Numbered from the stretch's first letter, positions 51,454 to 60,452 are shown. The stretch: DNA of 64,000 nucleotides from Lacinutrix sp. WUR7 (GCF_016864015.1 NZ_CP045067.1:3544001-3608000), one strand, 5' to 3'. Notes: generated by a model from the letters alone, not told the origin. A program made the numbers and translations.

Positions 51454-54144
51454 TTACTTAAATGGTAGCGTAAAAACAAGTATTGCTCCATCTTTTTTGC
51501 CTTTTTTAGCCCAAATTTTTCCGTGATGTTTATCTACTATTTGTTTTGTAATTGCCAAACCTAAACCACTCCCTTGAGGTTTACGTGTATTTTGATCTTT
51601 AGACTGATAAAATTTATCAAAAATAAAATCGTGATCTTCTTCTGGAATACCTTTACCATTGTCGGTTACAGAGATTTCCACAAAAGCATTACCAAGTTTA
51701 AAATCTATTTCAATTATTCCTGTTTTAGGACTACAAAACTTAATTGCATTAGAGAGTAAATTGGTTAATACTTGTAAAATACGATCCTCGTCATAATTTG
51801 TATTAAATGCATGTGAATTTTTATTTTTAATTTGCACTTCTTTTTTAGCGGCTATTTGAGAGATACTACTTATTGCTTTGGTGATGGTTTTTTGAATGTC
51901 ATGGTATTGCATATCCAAATTTAATCGTCCCGTTTCTAACTTTTCAAAATCCAGTATATTGTGAATTAATCGTCCTAAACGATCGGAATCTTGGAGTATA
52001 TTTTTTAAAAATTGTGCCTTTATATCTTTAGGCATATCATCCTCTTCATCCATCAACAACTCGGTAGCAGCACGAATACCAGTGATTGGAGTTTTTAGTT
52101 CATGAGCAACAGTGTCTAAGAATTCGTCTTTCTGTTTGTCTTTGCTTATTAATTCTTCATTAGCATCTTTTAGTTTTGAAGACAGTTGAGACAGCTCGTT
52201 TGATTTTTCTATCAGTACTTTATTACTAACAATATTTTCTTTAGATTCCTCTAAAATCTTCAATACTTCCACCAAACTAATCTGCTCTTCTTTTACCACG
52301 CTCGCAATCAGTATTTTAGCTGAAGCTGAACCAATGCTTCCGGTAAGCAGTTTTTCAGAAAAATTAATTAATCGTGCATCTGCTAACTGCGTGTCTTGTG
52401 GTAATTTATATTTGGTAAAGAAAATAGTTAATGCACGAGTGGCTCTTTTTTCGCCTAAAAAACGGACAAGCACACTTTTAATATCCGATACATACGCTTC
52501 CCCTTTCCATACCAACGCACTGTCTTGAAGGGAGGAGAAGTTTTTACTATCTACAAACATTTCGGCATAATTACGTTCGCGATAATTTCCTTTAGAAATT
52601 AAAGAAAACACCAAATAAGACATCATATTAAAAGTCATACTCCAGAAAAATGCATGAGCTGGCGGACTTAAAAAATCGATACCAAATAAAGCATAAGGCT
52701 TTAAAGCTGAAATACCCATTAAACCATATTGTGTAAAATCGTCTGTTCCTGTATACACCCGAATGGTAAATGGTAATACCAAAGTATAAACAGCGATAAA
52801 AAACCCAACAATAATACCTATTATAGCTGCTTTTGAAGAACCGCGATTCCAAAATAAACCAATAAAAAAAGAAGGTGCTAATTGCGATATAATAACGAAT
52901 GAAATTAAGCCAATAGAATATAACGAGAGTTCTTTTGAAAATAATACATAAAAGAAATACGCTGAAATTATAATGGTAAAAATAGAAATACGACGAATAT
53001 TTTTAATGTATTTGGAATTTCGTTCTGGTTGGTTTTTAATGAATTTATCTAGAAATCCATACGGAATAATCAGATTATTACTTACCATAGTAGATAAGGC
53101 CAAGGTGGATACAATAACCATGGATATTACTGCTGAAAAGCCTCCTAGAAAAACAAGGGTTGCAAAAAAGGAGTTTCCGTTTTCTAATGGTAATAACAAG
53201 GAATAATATTCCGCATTTTCCGTAGACCCGAAGGTTAGTTTTCCTGCCCAAGCAATAAATATAACAAAGAGATTAAATAGCAATAAATACAATGGAAACA
53301 ACCAAATTGCTTTTTTTAAATGTTTTTCTCTATTGTTTTCTAAAACCGAAACTTGAAACTGTCTTGGTAGTAAAAAAATAGCCATAAAAGATAAACCGAT
53401 TAAGAAAAACCAATTGAAACCATCCTCTATTCCGCCAAGCGTAGTGAGCTCTTTAAAGTTTGGTGTCACTGAAATTTTATTATAAATATCTGTAGTACCA
53501 TCAAATAAATAATAGGTAACATATATTCCGATAGCTAAAAAGAATACGAGTTTTAAAACCGACTCGAAAGCCACTGTAGCAATAATACCTTTGTGTTTTT
53601 CGGAAGCATCTGCATTTTGCGTTCCAAAAAAGGTTGCAAAAATGGCTAATATTAAAGCCACATAAAATGTAGAATCATCTATAACTACTGTTGAAATATA
53701 ACTGGTATCATCCGACATGATCTCAAAAGTTTCGGAGACTGCTTTTAGCTGTAGTGAGATATATGGCAATGTACCGAACAAACATATAATAGTCACTAAC
53801 GCACCAAGAAACCTATTGTTTCCGTAACGCAAGGAAATAAAATCGGCTATAGATGATATTTTATGCTGTTTAGAAATTCGGATAATTTTTCGAAGTACCA
53901 CAATCCACAAAGGAGCAGCAATAACAGGACCTAAATAAATAGGTAAAAAATTGATTCCGGAATTTGCTGCAATTCCAACGCTTCCGTAATAAGTCCAAGC
54001 AGAACAATACACAGCTAAAGACAAGGTATATACATATGGATTATTCACCCATTTGCTTTGGCGTTTTTTTTCAGCTAGAAAAGCAATGTAAAATAACACT
54101 GCTAAATAGATGATAATAATAATTATTAAAGCGTAATTATTCAT
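51454..54144 (-). CDS. Symporter-type sensor histidine kinase with STAC domain (CrbS/CbrA-like)
   Basis: An 896-residue hybrid. Residues about 1-510 are a 12-13 helix sodium:solute symporter (SSS) domain. Residues about 525-640 match the STAC domain found between SSS carriers and kinases (FLGEKRATRALTIFF, DARLINFSEKLLTGSIGSAS). A coiled linker follows, then the HisKA box TVAHELKTPITGI (H681) and HATPase with DNGKGIPEED and GSGLGLA. Such proteins couple solute binding to kinase activity; CrbS relatives regulate acetate use. The gene overlaps the 64-residue membrane protein upstream by 8 bases and is followed by a receiver gene and then prpE-acs. Acetate or a related carboxylate is the most likely signal, by context. 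Confidence 0.9.
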   Translation of the reverse strand: MNNYALIIIIIIYLAVLFYIAFLAEKKRQSKWVNNPYVYTLSLAVYCSAWTYYGSVGIAANSGINFLPIYLGPVIAAPLWIVVLRKIIRISKQHKISSIADFISLRYGNNRFLGALVTIICLFGTLPYISLQLKAVSETFEIMSDDTSYISTVVIDDSTFYVALILAIFATFFGTQNADASEKHKGIIATVAFESVLKLVFFLAIGIYVTYYLFDGTTDIYNKISVTPNFKELTTLGGIEDGFNWFFLIGLSFMAIFLLPRQFQVSVLENNREKHLKKAIWLFPLYLLLFNLFVIFIAWAGKLTFGSTENAEYYSLLLPLENGNSFFATLVFLGGFSAVISMVIVSTLALSTMVSNNLIIPYGFLDKFIKNQPERNSKYIKNIRRISIFTIIISAYFFYVLFSKELSLYSIGLISFVIISQLAPSFFIGLFWNRGSSKAAIIGIIVGFFIAVYTLVLPFTIRVYTGTDDFTQYGLMGISALKPYALFGIDFLSPPAHAFFWSMTFNMMSYLVFSLISKGNYRERNYAEMFVDSKNFSSLQDSALVWKGEAYVSDIKSVLVRFLGEKRATRALTIFFTKYKLPQDTQLADARLINFSEKLLTGSIGSASAKILIASVVKEEQISLVEVLKILEESKENIVSNKVLIEKSNELSQLSSKLKDANEELISKDKQKDEFLDTVAHELKTPITGIRAATELLMDEEDDMPKDIKAQFLKNILQDSDRLGRLIHNILDFEKLETGRLNLDMQYHDIQKTITKAISSISQIAAKKEVQIKNKNSHAFNTNYDEDRILQVLTNLLSNAIKFCSPKTGIIEIDFKLGNAFVEISVTDNGKGIPEEDHDFIFDKFYQSKDQNTRKPQGSGLGLAITKQIVDKHHGKIWAKKGKKDGAILVFTLPFK

Positions 54145-54331
54145 AATGGCGTTTTAAAACGATATATGAAATTACGATAGATACTAACCAAATGGAAAAT
54201 ATGGAGAAATATAAAGTTGGAATACCAAAAATGGCGCCTTCAAAATTAAAAATTAAGATGAATGGTATATTAAAAATAAGAAACAATGCTATCGATAGTA
54301 CGACAAGCTTTTGTTCGTGGCGTTTTTTCAT
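54137..54331 (-). CDS. Small two-helix membrane protein overlapping the sensor kinase gene
   Basis: A 64-residue protein with two hydrophobic helices (about 9-30 and 36-57) and charged ends (MKKRHEQK at the start, LKRHYE at the end). Its stop region overlaps the kinase start by 8 bases, implying translational coupling. It is positioned before the symporter-like kinase just as the DUF4212 small subunit precedes the true symporter (56296-56556), although sequence similarity is not obvious. It may be a small subunit of the sensor. Confidence 0.72.
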   Translation of the reverse strand: MKKRHEQKLVVLSIALFLIFNIPFILIFNFEGAIFGIPTLYFSIFSIWLVSIVISYIVLKRHYE

Positions 54332-54389
54332 GGATTGGTTGTTTTTCTTTCCGCGAAAGCGAAAAAATAGTAATGCTACTAATATAAGA

Positions 54390-54419
54390 AATCAGCACTA
54401 CATAAATGTAATGCTGATT
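54390..54419 (-). terminator. Hairpin after the symporter gene, possible terminator
   Basis: AATCAGCA pairs with TGCTGATT, with further partly paired bases inside. It lies about 77 bases downstream of the symporter stop codon and before the small membrane gene. The T-run is weak, so it may only attenuate read-through into the kinase operon. Confidence 0.5.
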
Positions 54420-54495
54420 CTCAAACTAACTAAATTAAATTAAGTTCCTTATTTTTCAGCAAAAGCTAAAAGAATATAAGACAAAACTCAATATT

Positions 54496-56262
54496 TTAAT
54501 GGTCTGAAGCTTCACCTGCTCCAGAAGGTATTCTAATACTTTCCACCATGTCTTGTACATTTTGAGGTGGTGCTGGTGTCATACGTGAAACGACTAATGA
54601 AATTACAACGTTTACTAGCATTGCAATGGTACCAAATCCTTCAGGAGAAGTACCAAACCACCAATCTTCACTTGTTCCACCACCAAACATGTTCAGTTTA
54701 AATTTCATCATATAGAACATCATTAAAACGATACCTACAATCATACCTGAAATGGCACCTTGGCTATTCATTCGTTTATCAAAAATTCCTAAAATAATGG
54801 CCGGAAAAAAGGAGGCTGCGGCGAGACCAAAGGCGAGTGCGACGACTGCTGCCACAAATCCTGGAGGATTAATTCCGAAGTAACCTGCAATTAAAATTGC
54901 TACAAAAATGGAAATTCTTGCTGCTGTTAATTCATTTTTATCTGAAATATCTGGCTTTAATTGTTTTTTAATTAAATCGTGAGAAATAGATGTAGAGATT
55001 ACTAAAAGCAATCCTGCTGCTGTAGATAATGCTGCTGCAAGTCCACCGGCTGCTACTAATGCAATTACCCAATTTGGTAAATTAGCAATTTCTGGATTTG
55101 CTAATACCATGATATCTCTATCTACATACAATTCATTTTCAGCATCACTTGCGTTAGATACCATACGTTCTCCATGAGCTCCTCTTGCATCTGTATACAC
55201 TGGTTTTTTGCTGGATAAAGCGCTTCCCGCTACGTATTGTATTTTCCCATCGCCATTTTTATCTGCCCAAGCAATTAATCCAGTGTCTTCCCAGTTTTTA
55301 AACCATACAGGAATTTCTTTGTATTCTTTATTACTTACCGTTTCTATTAGATTTGTTCTTGAGAAAACGGCAATTGCAGGTGCTGTTGTATATAAAATTG
55401 CGATTAAGAATAACGCATAACCTGCAGATTTACGTGCATCTTTCACTTTAGGCACTGTAAAGAAACGCACAATTACGTGAGGTAATCCAGCTGTTCCTGT
55501 CATTAATGCTAAAGTAATTGCAAATACATCCCATGTAGATTTTGTTCCGCTTGTGTATTCGTTAAAGCCGAGTTCTGTATGTAATAAATCTAGTTTATCT
55601 AGCAGAAAAGCGCCACCTTCTACTTTTCCTCCCATTCCTATTTGCGGAATGATATTTCCTGTCATTTGCATCGAGATGAAAAATGCAGGAACCATAAAAG
55701 CAAAGATTAAGACACAATATTGTGCTACTTGCGTGTATGTAATTCCTTTCATTCCTCCTAAAAGAGCAAATGTTAGTACTACGGTCATTCCAATAAGTAC
55801 TCCTAAATTAATATCTACTTGTAAGAATTGAGAAAACACAATACCTACACCACGCATCTGACCTGCAACATACGTAAATGATACAATTAATGCGCAAATT
55901 ACTGCTACGGTTCTAGCGGTGTTTGAATAATATCGATCTCCAATAAAATCGGGAACGGTGAACTTACCAAATTTACGTAAGTAAGGCGCTAATAATAATG
56001 CAAGTAGCACGTATCCACCAGTCCATCCCATCAAATACACAGAGCCATCATATCCTGAAAAGGAGATAATTCCTGCCATACTTATAAAGGAGGCGGCACT
56101 CATCCAATCGGCTGCGGTAGCCATACCATTTGCTAAAGGAGAAACGCCTCCACCAGCAACATAAAATTCTTTTGTTGAGCCTGCTCTTGCCCAGATTGCT
56201 ATTCCAAAATATAAGGCAAAAGTAATCCCTACTAATAACCATGTCCAAAATTGTACACTCAT
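54496..56262 (-). CDS. Sodium:solute symporter, acetate-permease-like large subunit
   Basis: A 588-residue SSS carrier with about 13 helices. The N-terminal segment STKEFYVAGGGVSPLANGMATAADWMSA (shown here only as STKEFYVAGGG and MATAADWMSAASF) and the later GGLAAALSTAAGLLLVIS are typical of ActP-type monocarboxylate symporters. Between helices lies a polar insert (about 310-385) containing DKNGDGKI, which looks like a calcium-binding loop. Members of this subgroup are paired with a DUF4212 small subunit, as here (56296-56556, 33-base gap). It would import acetate or a similar short carboxylate with sodium. The operon runs porin, DUF4212, symporter. Confidence 0.9.
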   Translation of the reverse strand: MSVQFWTWLLVGITFALYFGIAIWARAGSTKEFYVAGGGVSPLANGMATAADWMSAASFISMAGIISFSGYDGSVYLMGWTGGYVLLALLLAPYLRKFGKFTVPDFIGDRYYSNTARTVAVICALIVSFTYVAGQMRGVGIVFSQFLQVDINLGVLIGMTVVLTFALLGGMKGITYTQVAQYCVLIFAFMVPAFFISMQMTGNIIPQIGMGGKVEGGAFLLDKLDLLHTELGFNEYTSGTKSTWDVFAITLALMTGTAGLPHVIVRFFTVPKVKDARKSAGYALFLIAILYTTAPAIAVFSRTNLIETVSNKEYKEIPVWFKNWEDTGLIAWADKNGDGKIQYVAGSALSSKKPVYTDARGAHGERMVSNASDAENELYVDRDIMVLANPEIANLPNWVIALVAAGGLAAALSTAAGLLLVISTSISHDLIKKQLKPDISDKNELTAARISIFVAILIAGYFGINPPGFVAAVVALAFGLAAASFFPAIILGIFDKRMNSQGAISGMIVGIVLMMFYMMKFKLNMFGGGTSEDWWFGTSPEGFGTIAMLVNVVISLVVSRMTPAPPQNVQDMVESIRIPSGAGEASDH

Positions 56263-56295
56263 AATTTTTGTTTTTTTATTAAGATTAGTTTAGGA

Positions 56296-56556
56296 TTACT
56301 CGTCGTAACCGTATTTTTTATCTAGTTTATTCATTAGTCTTACGTAAACGAATATTAAAATCACGAATACATATATAGAACCTTGTTGGGCAAACCAGAA
56401 TCCTAGTTTAAATCCGCCAAGTCTAATGGTATCTAATTCTTCTCTAAATAATATGCCGCATCCAAAGGACACAACAAACCATATCACAAGTAATATTGCT
56501 AAATACTTGATGTTTTCTTTCCAGTACGCGGTAGCGTTGTCTTGTTTATCACTCAT
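56296..56556 (-). CDS. DUF4212 symporter small subunit
   Basis: An 86-residue membrane protein with the DUF4212 pattern: an N-terminal AYWKENIKYLAILLVIWF helix, the loop GCGILFREELDTIRLGGFKL, then a second helix LGFWFAQQGSIYVFVILIFV and a charged tail. It always accompanies VC_2705-type sodium:solute symporters as a putative small subunit. It lies 11 bases after the porin gene and 33 bases before the symporter gene. Confidence 0.93.
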   Translation of the reverse strand: MSDKQDNATAYWKENIKYLAILLVIWFVVSFGCGILFREELDTIRLGGFKLGFWFAQQGSIYVFVILIFVYVRLMNKLDKKYGYDE

Positions 56557-56567
56557 AGTTATTTATT

Positions 56568-57830
56568 TTATAGATATATCATTGCTTGAAGTGAAATAGT
56601 GTTTGTATCTACGGCACCAAATTGTTGATTGTTATATTCTAAGGTTAGTTTTGAGTTATGCCCACTCATAAAAGCATTAACACCTATTCCTAATGTTGTT
56701 CTGTCATCACTTGTAGCATCATAACTATGCGAACCATAACTTACATAAGGTTGAAATCTTGTTTTTGTTTTATCCCCATTAAATACATAACCAACATGAC
56801 CATATAGCATGTCTCCTGTACCATAAGCACTATACAAATAATCTTTTCCGTAGTCATTACTTTGAAATACAGCGTACGCAGTAATGGCGCTACCTTTATC
56901 TCCTATTGGTGCATCATAAAAAGCATCTACAGCAAATATGGAAACATCTTCCCCTTTTAAATCTGGATTTAATAAGGTTCCGTTATCTACAACAGATCCT
57001 TTTGGATGTAAAAAGAAACCTGCTCCTACGTTGAATACTTTTTTAGTACCTAAGTAGGTTCCAACTTTATATGGTAAAAAATTAGATTCCTGATCGAAGA
57101 AATGGTAATCAAAATATCCTGCATACGTTTTTCCTGCATCTTTAGAACCTAAAGTAGAACGACCATTATATACTGCTTGTCCAGCAGCAACTTGTGTTCT
57201 ATCTGAAGCATCTCTACCATCTAAAGTAGCATTGGCTGCATCGTTAATGGCAACGCGATATTGCAATTTGTTAAATTTACCTTTTGCAAAAATCCCTAAA
57301 TGGCGTGCAAATTGATCGGATAACCCTATAGTAGCCCAGGATTGTCGATTATTATCTAAAGTCATCATGTTTAAGGTACTCTGGTTATTTAATCTAGAAA
57401 TACCATTAAAATAATGTAGCCCTCCACCAACAGTGTGATTTTTGCCTACATTATATTGGGCCCAAACATCATGAAAAAAGAGTTGTGAACCATCTCCTTT
57501 TCCTGTAGGACTTAAAGTAGTACTTGTTAAGCTGTTTAATCCGAAATGTGTTAAAATTAAGAAGTCTTTGCTAATTTGTGCAAACATTAAAACACGAGCA
57601 CGACGTAAATTGAAGTTTAATTTACTATTTTCATTTCCGTTAGCATCAAATGTTTCGTCTGTATTATAATTTGCTTGGACTTGTGCCCAAGAAATAAGTC
57701 GAAGATATTTAGAACCTTCTTCGTTAAATTTAAACTTAAGTCCTCCATCATAATCTGGAGAGCCTTGAGCGGTCATAAATTGAAAGGACATTAAAAAGAG
57801 TCCTGCCAATAAAAGGGTTTGTTTTCTCAT
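56568..57830 (-). CDS. Outer-membrane porin
   Basis: A 420-residue beta-barrel porin. The signal peptide is residues 1-21 (ending FMTAQ). Alternating amphipathic strands run through the mature part (LRLISWAQVQANY, LNFNLRRARVLMFAQISKDF, TRFQPYVSYGSHSYD) and the protein ends with LQAMIYL, a hydrophobic/aromatic C-terminal strand. The RRARV/AQISKDF stretch resembles phosphate-selective-type porins. It is the first gene of the symporter operon, so it probably lets the symporter's substrate pass the outer membrane. A perfect 10-bp inverted repeat lies 66-96 bases upstream of its start codon. Confidence 0.82.
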   Translation of the reverse strand: MRKQTLLLAGLFLMSFQFMTAQGSPDYDGGLKFKFNEEGSKYLRLISWAQVQANYNTDETFDANGNENSKLNFNLRRARVLMFAQISKDFLILTHFGLNSLTSTTLSPTGKGDGSQLFFHDVWAQYNVGKNHTVGGGLHYFNGISRLNNQSTLNMMTLDNNRQSWATIGLSDQFARHLGIFAKGKFNKLQYRVAINDAANATLDGRDASDRTQVAAGQAVYNGRSTLGSKDAGKTYAGYFDYHFFDQESNFLPYKVGTYLGTKKVFNVGAGFFLHPKGSVVDNGTLLNPDLKGEDVSIFAVDAFYDAPIGDKGSAITAYAVFQSNDYGKDYLYSAYGTGDMLYGHVGYVFNGDKTKTRFQPYVSYGSHSYDATSDDRTTLGIGVNAFMSGHNSKLTLEYNNQQFGAVDTNTISLQAMIYL

Positions 57831-57895
57831 TGTTTAAAGGATTAGTTAGTAATAATTGGTTTTGTGTGCACCACTAATCTCTAAAAAACAATCTG

Positions 57896-57926
57896 TTAAC
57901 AAAAAATTAATATATCTTTTTGTTAA
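57896..57926. promoter_or_regulatory. Perfect 10-bp inverted repeat upstream of the porin operon
   Basis: TTAACAAAAA (57896-57905) and its exact complement TTTTTGTTAA (57917-57926) are separated by 11 bases, so the centres are two helical turns apart. It lies between the porin start codon (57830) and the Zn-ribbon/HTH gene end (57936). Candidate operator for control of the porin/symporter operon. Confidence 0.45.
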
Positions 57927-57935
57927 ATTACTATA

Positions 57936-58355
57936 CTAACTTTTAAATCGTTCCCATTTAATAAGCATAAATTTATCTCCCAACTCAGTAACTACAACAC
58001 CTGCTCCTTTTATATTTTCAGAATTACTAAAATAAACACCTAATTCTGAAGCATTTAAAATTTTATATGTTGGATGGTAATTAGCATTATGCGGACGTTT
58101 AATATTGTACTTTTTCACCCAATTCATGATACTAACATGAGAGATTCCTAAAATACGTTCGATTTCACGATAGGTTAACCCTTCTAAATACAATTGAAGC
58201 GATTTATTAACGTAGTAGTCATCTATCTTCTTTCCTATCTTATTCACAGAGAAAAAATAATTGCACTTTTTACACTTATAACGCTGTCTATCGTTAACAA
58301 TTCCGCTTTTAATGTAATGGTCTGATCCGCAATTAGGACATAAATCTACTGTCAT
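57936..58355 (-). CDS. Zn-ribbon plus HTH protein, InsA/IS1-like, probably a domesticated regulator
   Basis: A 139-residue protein. A four-cysteine zinc ribbon (C6, C9, C28, C31: LCPNCGS...RYKCKKCNYFF) is followed by a helix-turn-helix (about 50-85; LYLEGLTYREIERILGISHVSIMNWVKKY), the layout of the InsA N-terminus of IS1-type transposases. There is no DDE catalytic domain. The last 50 residues (NASELGVYFSNSENIKGAGV...DKFMLIKWERF) are unlike transposase. No terminal inverted repeats flank it. It therefore looks like a stand-alone DNA-binding protein derived from a transposase. It lies 105 bases upstream of the porin operon in the same direction, and two near-identical 16-base direct repeats precede its ATG. 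Confidence 0.8.
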   Translation of the reverse strand: MTVDLCPNCGSDHYIKSGIVNDRQRYKCKKCNYFFSVNKIGKKIDDYYVNKSLQLYLEGLTYREIERILGISHVSIMNWVKKYNIKRPHNANYHPTYKILNASELGVYFSNSENIKGAGVVVTELGDKFMLIKWERFKS

Positions 58356-58390
58356 ATATATTAATTTAGCATAAATATATCAATTTAGCA
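58356..58390. promoter_or_regulatory. Two 16-base direct repeats abutting the start codon of the Zn-ribbon/HTH gene
   Basis: Minus-strand TGCTAAATTGATATAT and TGCTAAATTAATATAT (15 of 16 identical; plus-strand 58375-58390 and 58356-58371) have a 19-bp period. The nearer one directly touches the ATG at 58355. Position fits autorepression by the gene's own HTH. Confidence 0.55.
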
Positions 58391-58438
58391 ATAAAATAAA
58401 AAATCAATTGTTAAAAATTTAATTATTAAACATAAAAA

Positions 58439-58477
58439 AAGCCCTAAAATCAAGAATACCATGGATTTTTAGAGCTT
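58439..58477 (-). terminator. Terminator after the DUF779 gene
   Basis: On the minus strand AAGCTCTAAAAATC pairs, with one mismatch, with GATTTTAGGGCTT and is followed by a T-run of seven. It lies 32 bases after the stop codon at 58509. Confidence 0.75.
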
Positions 58478-58508
58478 AAATTATTAAAATGCAATATTGA
58501 TAAGAATA

Positions 58509-58862
58509 TCAGCTATTAAAAAAAGCTTCTTCCTCTTGGGTTAATAAACGGGAGTGGATTAAAAAACGAAGTCCTAGTGGAATTTCTAAAGAAAAACTAG
58601 CACCACGACCTTCCGTTACATCTACCGTTAAATGTGTGTGCTTCCAATATTCGAATTGGTCTTGGTTCATATAGAAATTCACTCCATTTAAAGTTCCTAA
58701 TAAGATATCACTTTCGTCCAAGTACATATCTCCTTTTTCGAAAACCATTGGTGCAGATCCATCACAACAGCCTCCACTTTGATGAAAAATCAAGTCACCA
58801 TGTTTGGCTTTTAACTGTTCTAAAACTTTTGTTGCTGCATCTGTAATTGCTATTCTTTCCAT
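58509..58862 (-). CDS. DUF779 protein, aldehyde-dehydrogenase companion
   Basis: A 117-residue cytoplasmic protein with the DUF779 signature FHQSGGCCDGSAPMVF near residue 26 and the EGRGASFSLE segment later. DUF779 genes are almost always adjacent to ExaC/AldA-type aldehyde dehydrogenases, though their role is unknown; the GCCDG cysteines suggest metal or aldehyde binding. It follows the aldehyde dehydrogenase gene by 69 bases, but a strong hairpin lies in that gap, so its level may be set separately. Confidence 0.9.
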   Translation of the reverse strand: MERIAITDAATKVLEQLKAKHGDLIFHQSGGCCDGSAPMVFEKGDMYLDESDILLGTLNGVNFYMNQDQFEYWKHTHLTVDVTEGRGASFSLEIPLGLRFLIHSRLLTQEEEAFFNS

Positions 58863-58879
58863 AATTTAAAGGTATTAAA

Positions 58880-58910
58880 AAAGGCTGAATTATAACTCAA
58901 TTCAGCCTTT
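58880..58910 (-). terminator. Hairpin between aldehyde dehydrogenase and DUF779 genes
   Basis: AAAGGCTGAATT pairs perfectly with AATTCAGCCTTT around a seven-base loop; on the minus strand six T follow. It has full terminator form yet lies inside what looks like an operon, so it may be an attenuator. Confidence 0.85.
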
Positions 58911-58931
58911 AGCGCTATTAATCAAAATATT

Positions 58932-60431
58932 TTAAAAGAAACCTAATTTGTTTTTATCATATGAGATTAACATGTTTTTGGTTTGACGATAATAATTAAG
59001 CATCATCACATGGTTTTCTCTACCAAATCCAGACTTTTTATACCCTCCAAATGGCGCATGCGCAGGATATGCATGATAACAATTTACCCAAACACGACCG
59101 GCTTTTATTGCTCTTGGAATCTGATATAATTGATGTGCATCCCGCGTCCAAACTCCTGCTCCTAATCCGTAAAGCGTATCATTAGCAATCTCGATAGCTT
59201 CCGCTTCATCTTTAAATTTAGTCACACAAACTACAGGTCCAAAAATCTCTTCTTGAAAAACCCGCATTTTGTTATGCCCTTCTAATATCGTTGGTTTGAT
59301 ATAGAAACCGTTTGCTAAATTCCCACTAAGTTCATTTGCAGCACCTCCAGATAATACTTTTGCACCTTCTTCTTTTCCTATTTCGATATAGGATTTTATT
59401 TTCTCGTGTTGGTCTTTGGATGCTTGTGCACCAACCATAGTATTCACATCATACGGATTATCTTGAATGATAGCATTTGTTCTTTCCACAACACGCTTCA
59501 TAAATGCATCATAAATATCTTCTTGCACTAAAATTCTAGAAGGCGCTGTACATACTTCCCCTTGATTAAAAGCGAATAAAACAGCACCTTCAATCGCTTT
59601 ATCTAAAAACGCATCGTCATGATCCATCACCGAATTAAAAAACACATTTGGAGACTTCCCTCCTAATTCCATAGTCACCGGATTTAGGTTTTTGGACGCA
59701 TACTGCATGATTAATTGTCCTGTTGTTGTTTCTCCTGTAAACGCTACTTTATCTACTTTAGCGCTAGACGCCAATGGTTTTCCTGCTTCCGGACCAAAAC
59801 CGTGTACAATATTTACAACTCCCGGAGGAAATACGTCTGCAATTTTTTCCATTAAGAAAGTCGCTGAAGACGGTGTTTGTTCTGCAGGTTTTAAAACCAC
59901 ACAGTTTCCTGTTACCAAAGCTGGAGGTAATTTCCAGGACAGCATTAACAGAGGAAAATTCCATGGAATAATTTGTCCGATAACACCTAGAGGCTCTTTA
60001 ATATTCATGGACAAAGTATTTTGATCTAACTCGGTTGCGCTTCCTTCTTCCGAACGGATACAAGCTGCAAAATAACGCCAATGATCTACTGCTAAAGGAA
60101 CATCTGCATTTAGCGTTTCGCGAATAGGTTTTCCGTTATCACAAGTTTCAATAAGCGCAAACTCTTCTAGATTTGCCTCAATAATATCTGCTACTTTATT
60201 TAATAAGGTTGCTCTTTCTGTTGCCGAAGTATTTCCCCAAGCTTCCTTTGCTGCATTCGCTGCATCTAGAGCCATTTCTACATCCTCTTTTTGAGAACGA
60301 GGATATTTTGCTATAAAGGAATTATCGATTGGTGACGTATTCTCAAAATACTGACCACCTATGGGTTCTACAAATTTTCCGTTTATAAAATTGCCATATT
60401 TTTCTTTAAATTTCGGTTTAGAATAACTCAT
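58932..60431 (-). CDS. NAD-dependent aldehyde dehydrogenase (ExaC/AldA-like)
   Basis: A 499-residue aldehyde dehydrogenase with all key parts: the PWNFPLLML strand (about 156-164), FTGETTTG (231-238), the general base E255 in MELGGKSP and catalytic C294 in [11 protein letters not shown]. The [11 protein letters not shown] segment and the companion DUF779 gene place it in the acetaldehyde dehydrogenase (ExaC/AcoD/AldA) group. It would oxidise acetaldehyde or similar short aldehydes to acids, feeding acs. It is divergent from an AraC-type regulator gene, with 172 bases between the start codons, and that regulator is the natural activator candidate. Confidence 0.92.
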   Translation of the reverse strand: MSYSKPKFKEKYGNFINGKFVEPIGGQYFENTSPIDNSFIAKYPRSQKEDVEMALDAANAAKEAWGNTSATERATLLNKVADIIEANLEEFALIETCDNGKPIRETLNADVPLAVDHWRYFAACIRSEEGSATELDQNTLSMNIKEPLGVIGQIIPWNFPLLMLSWKLPPALVTGNCVVLKPAEQTPSSATFLMEKIADVFPPGVVNIVHGFGPEAGKPLASSAKVDKVAFTGETTTGQLIMQYASKNLNPVTMELGGKSPNVFFNSVMDHDDAFLDKAIEGAVLFAFNQGEVCTAPSRILVQEDIYDAFMKRVVERTNAIIQDNPYDVNTMVGAQASKDQHEKIKSYIEIGKEEGAKVLSGGAANELSGNLANGFYIKPTILEGHNKMRVFQEEIFGPVVCVTKFKDEAEAIEIANDTLYGLGAGVWTRDAHQLYQIPRAIKAGRVWVNCYHAYPAHAPFGGYKKSGFGRENHVMMLNYYRQTKNMLISYDKNKLGFF

Positions 60432-60452
60432 ATAAATTCTTGTTAAATTAGT

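Noticed and set aside
57936-58355. Active IS1-type insertion sequence
   Set aside because: Only the Zn-ribbon and HTH part is present; no DDE domain, no terminal inverted repeats and no target duplication were seen.
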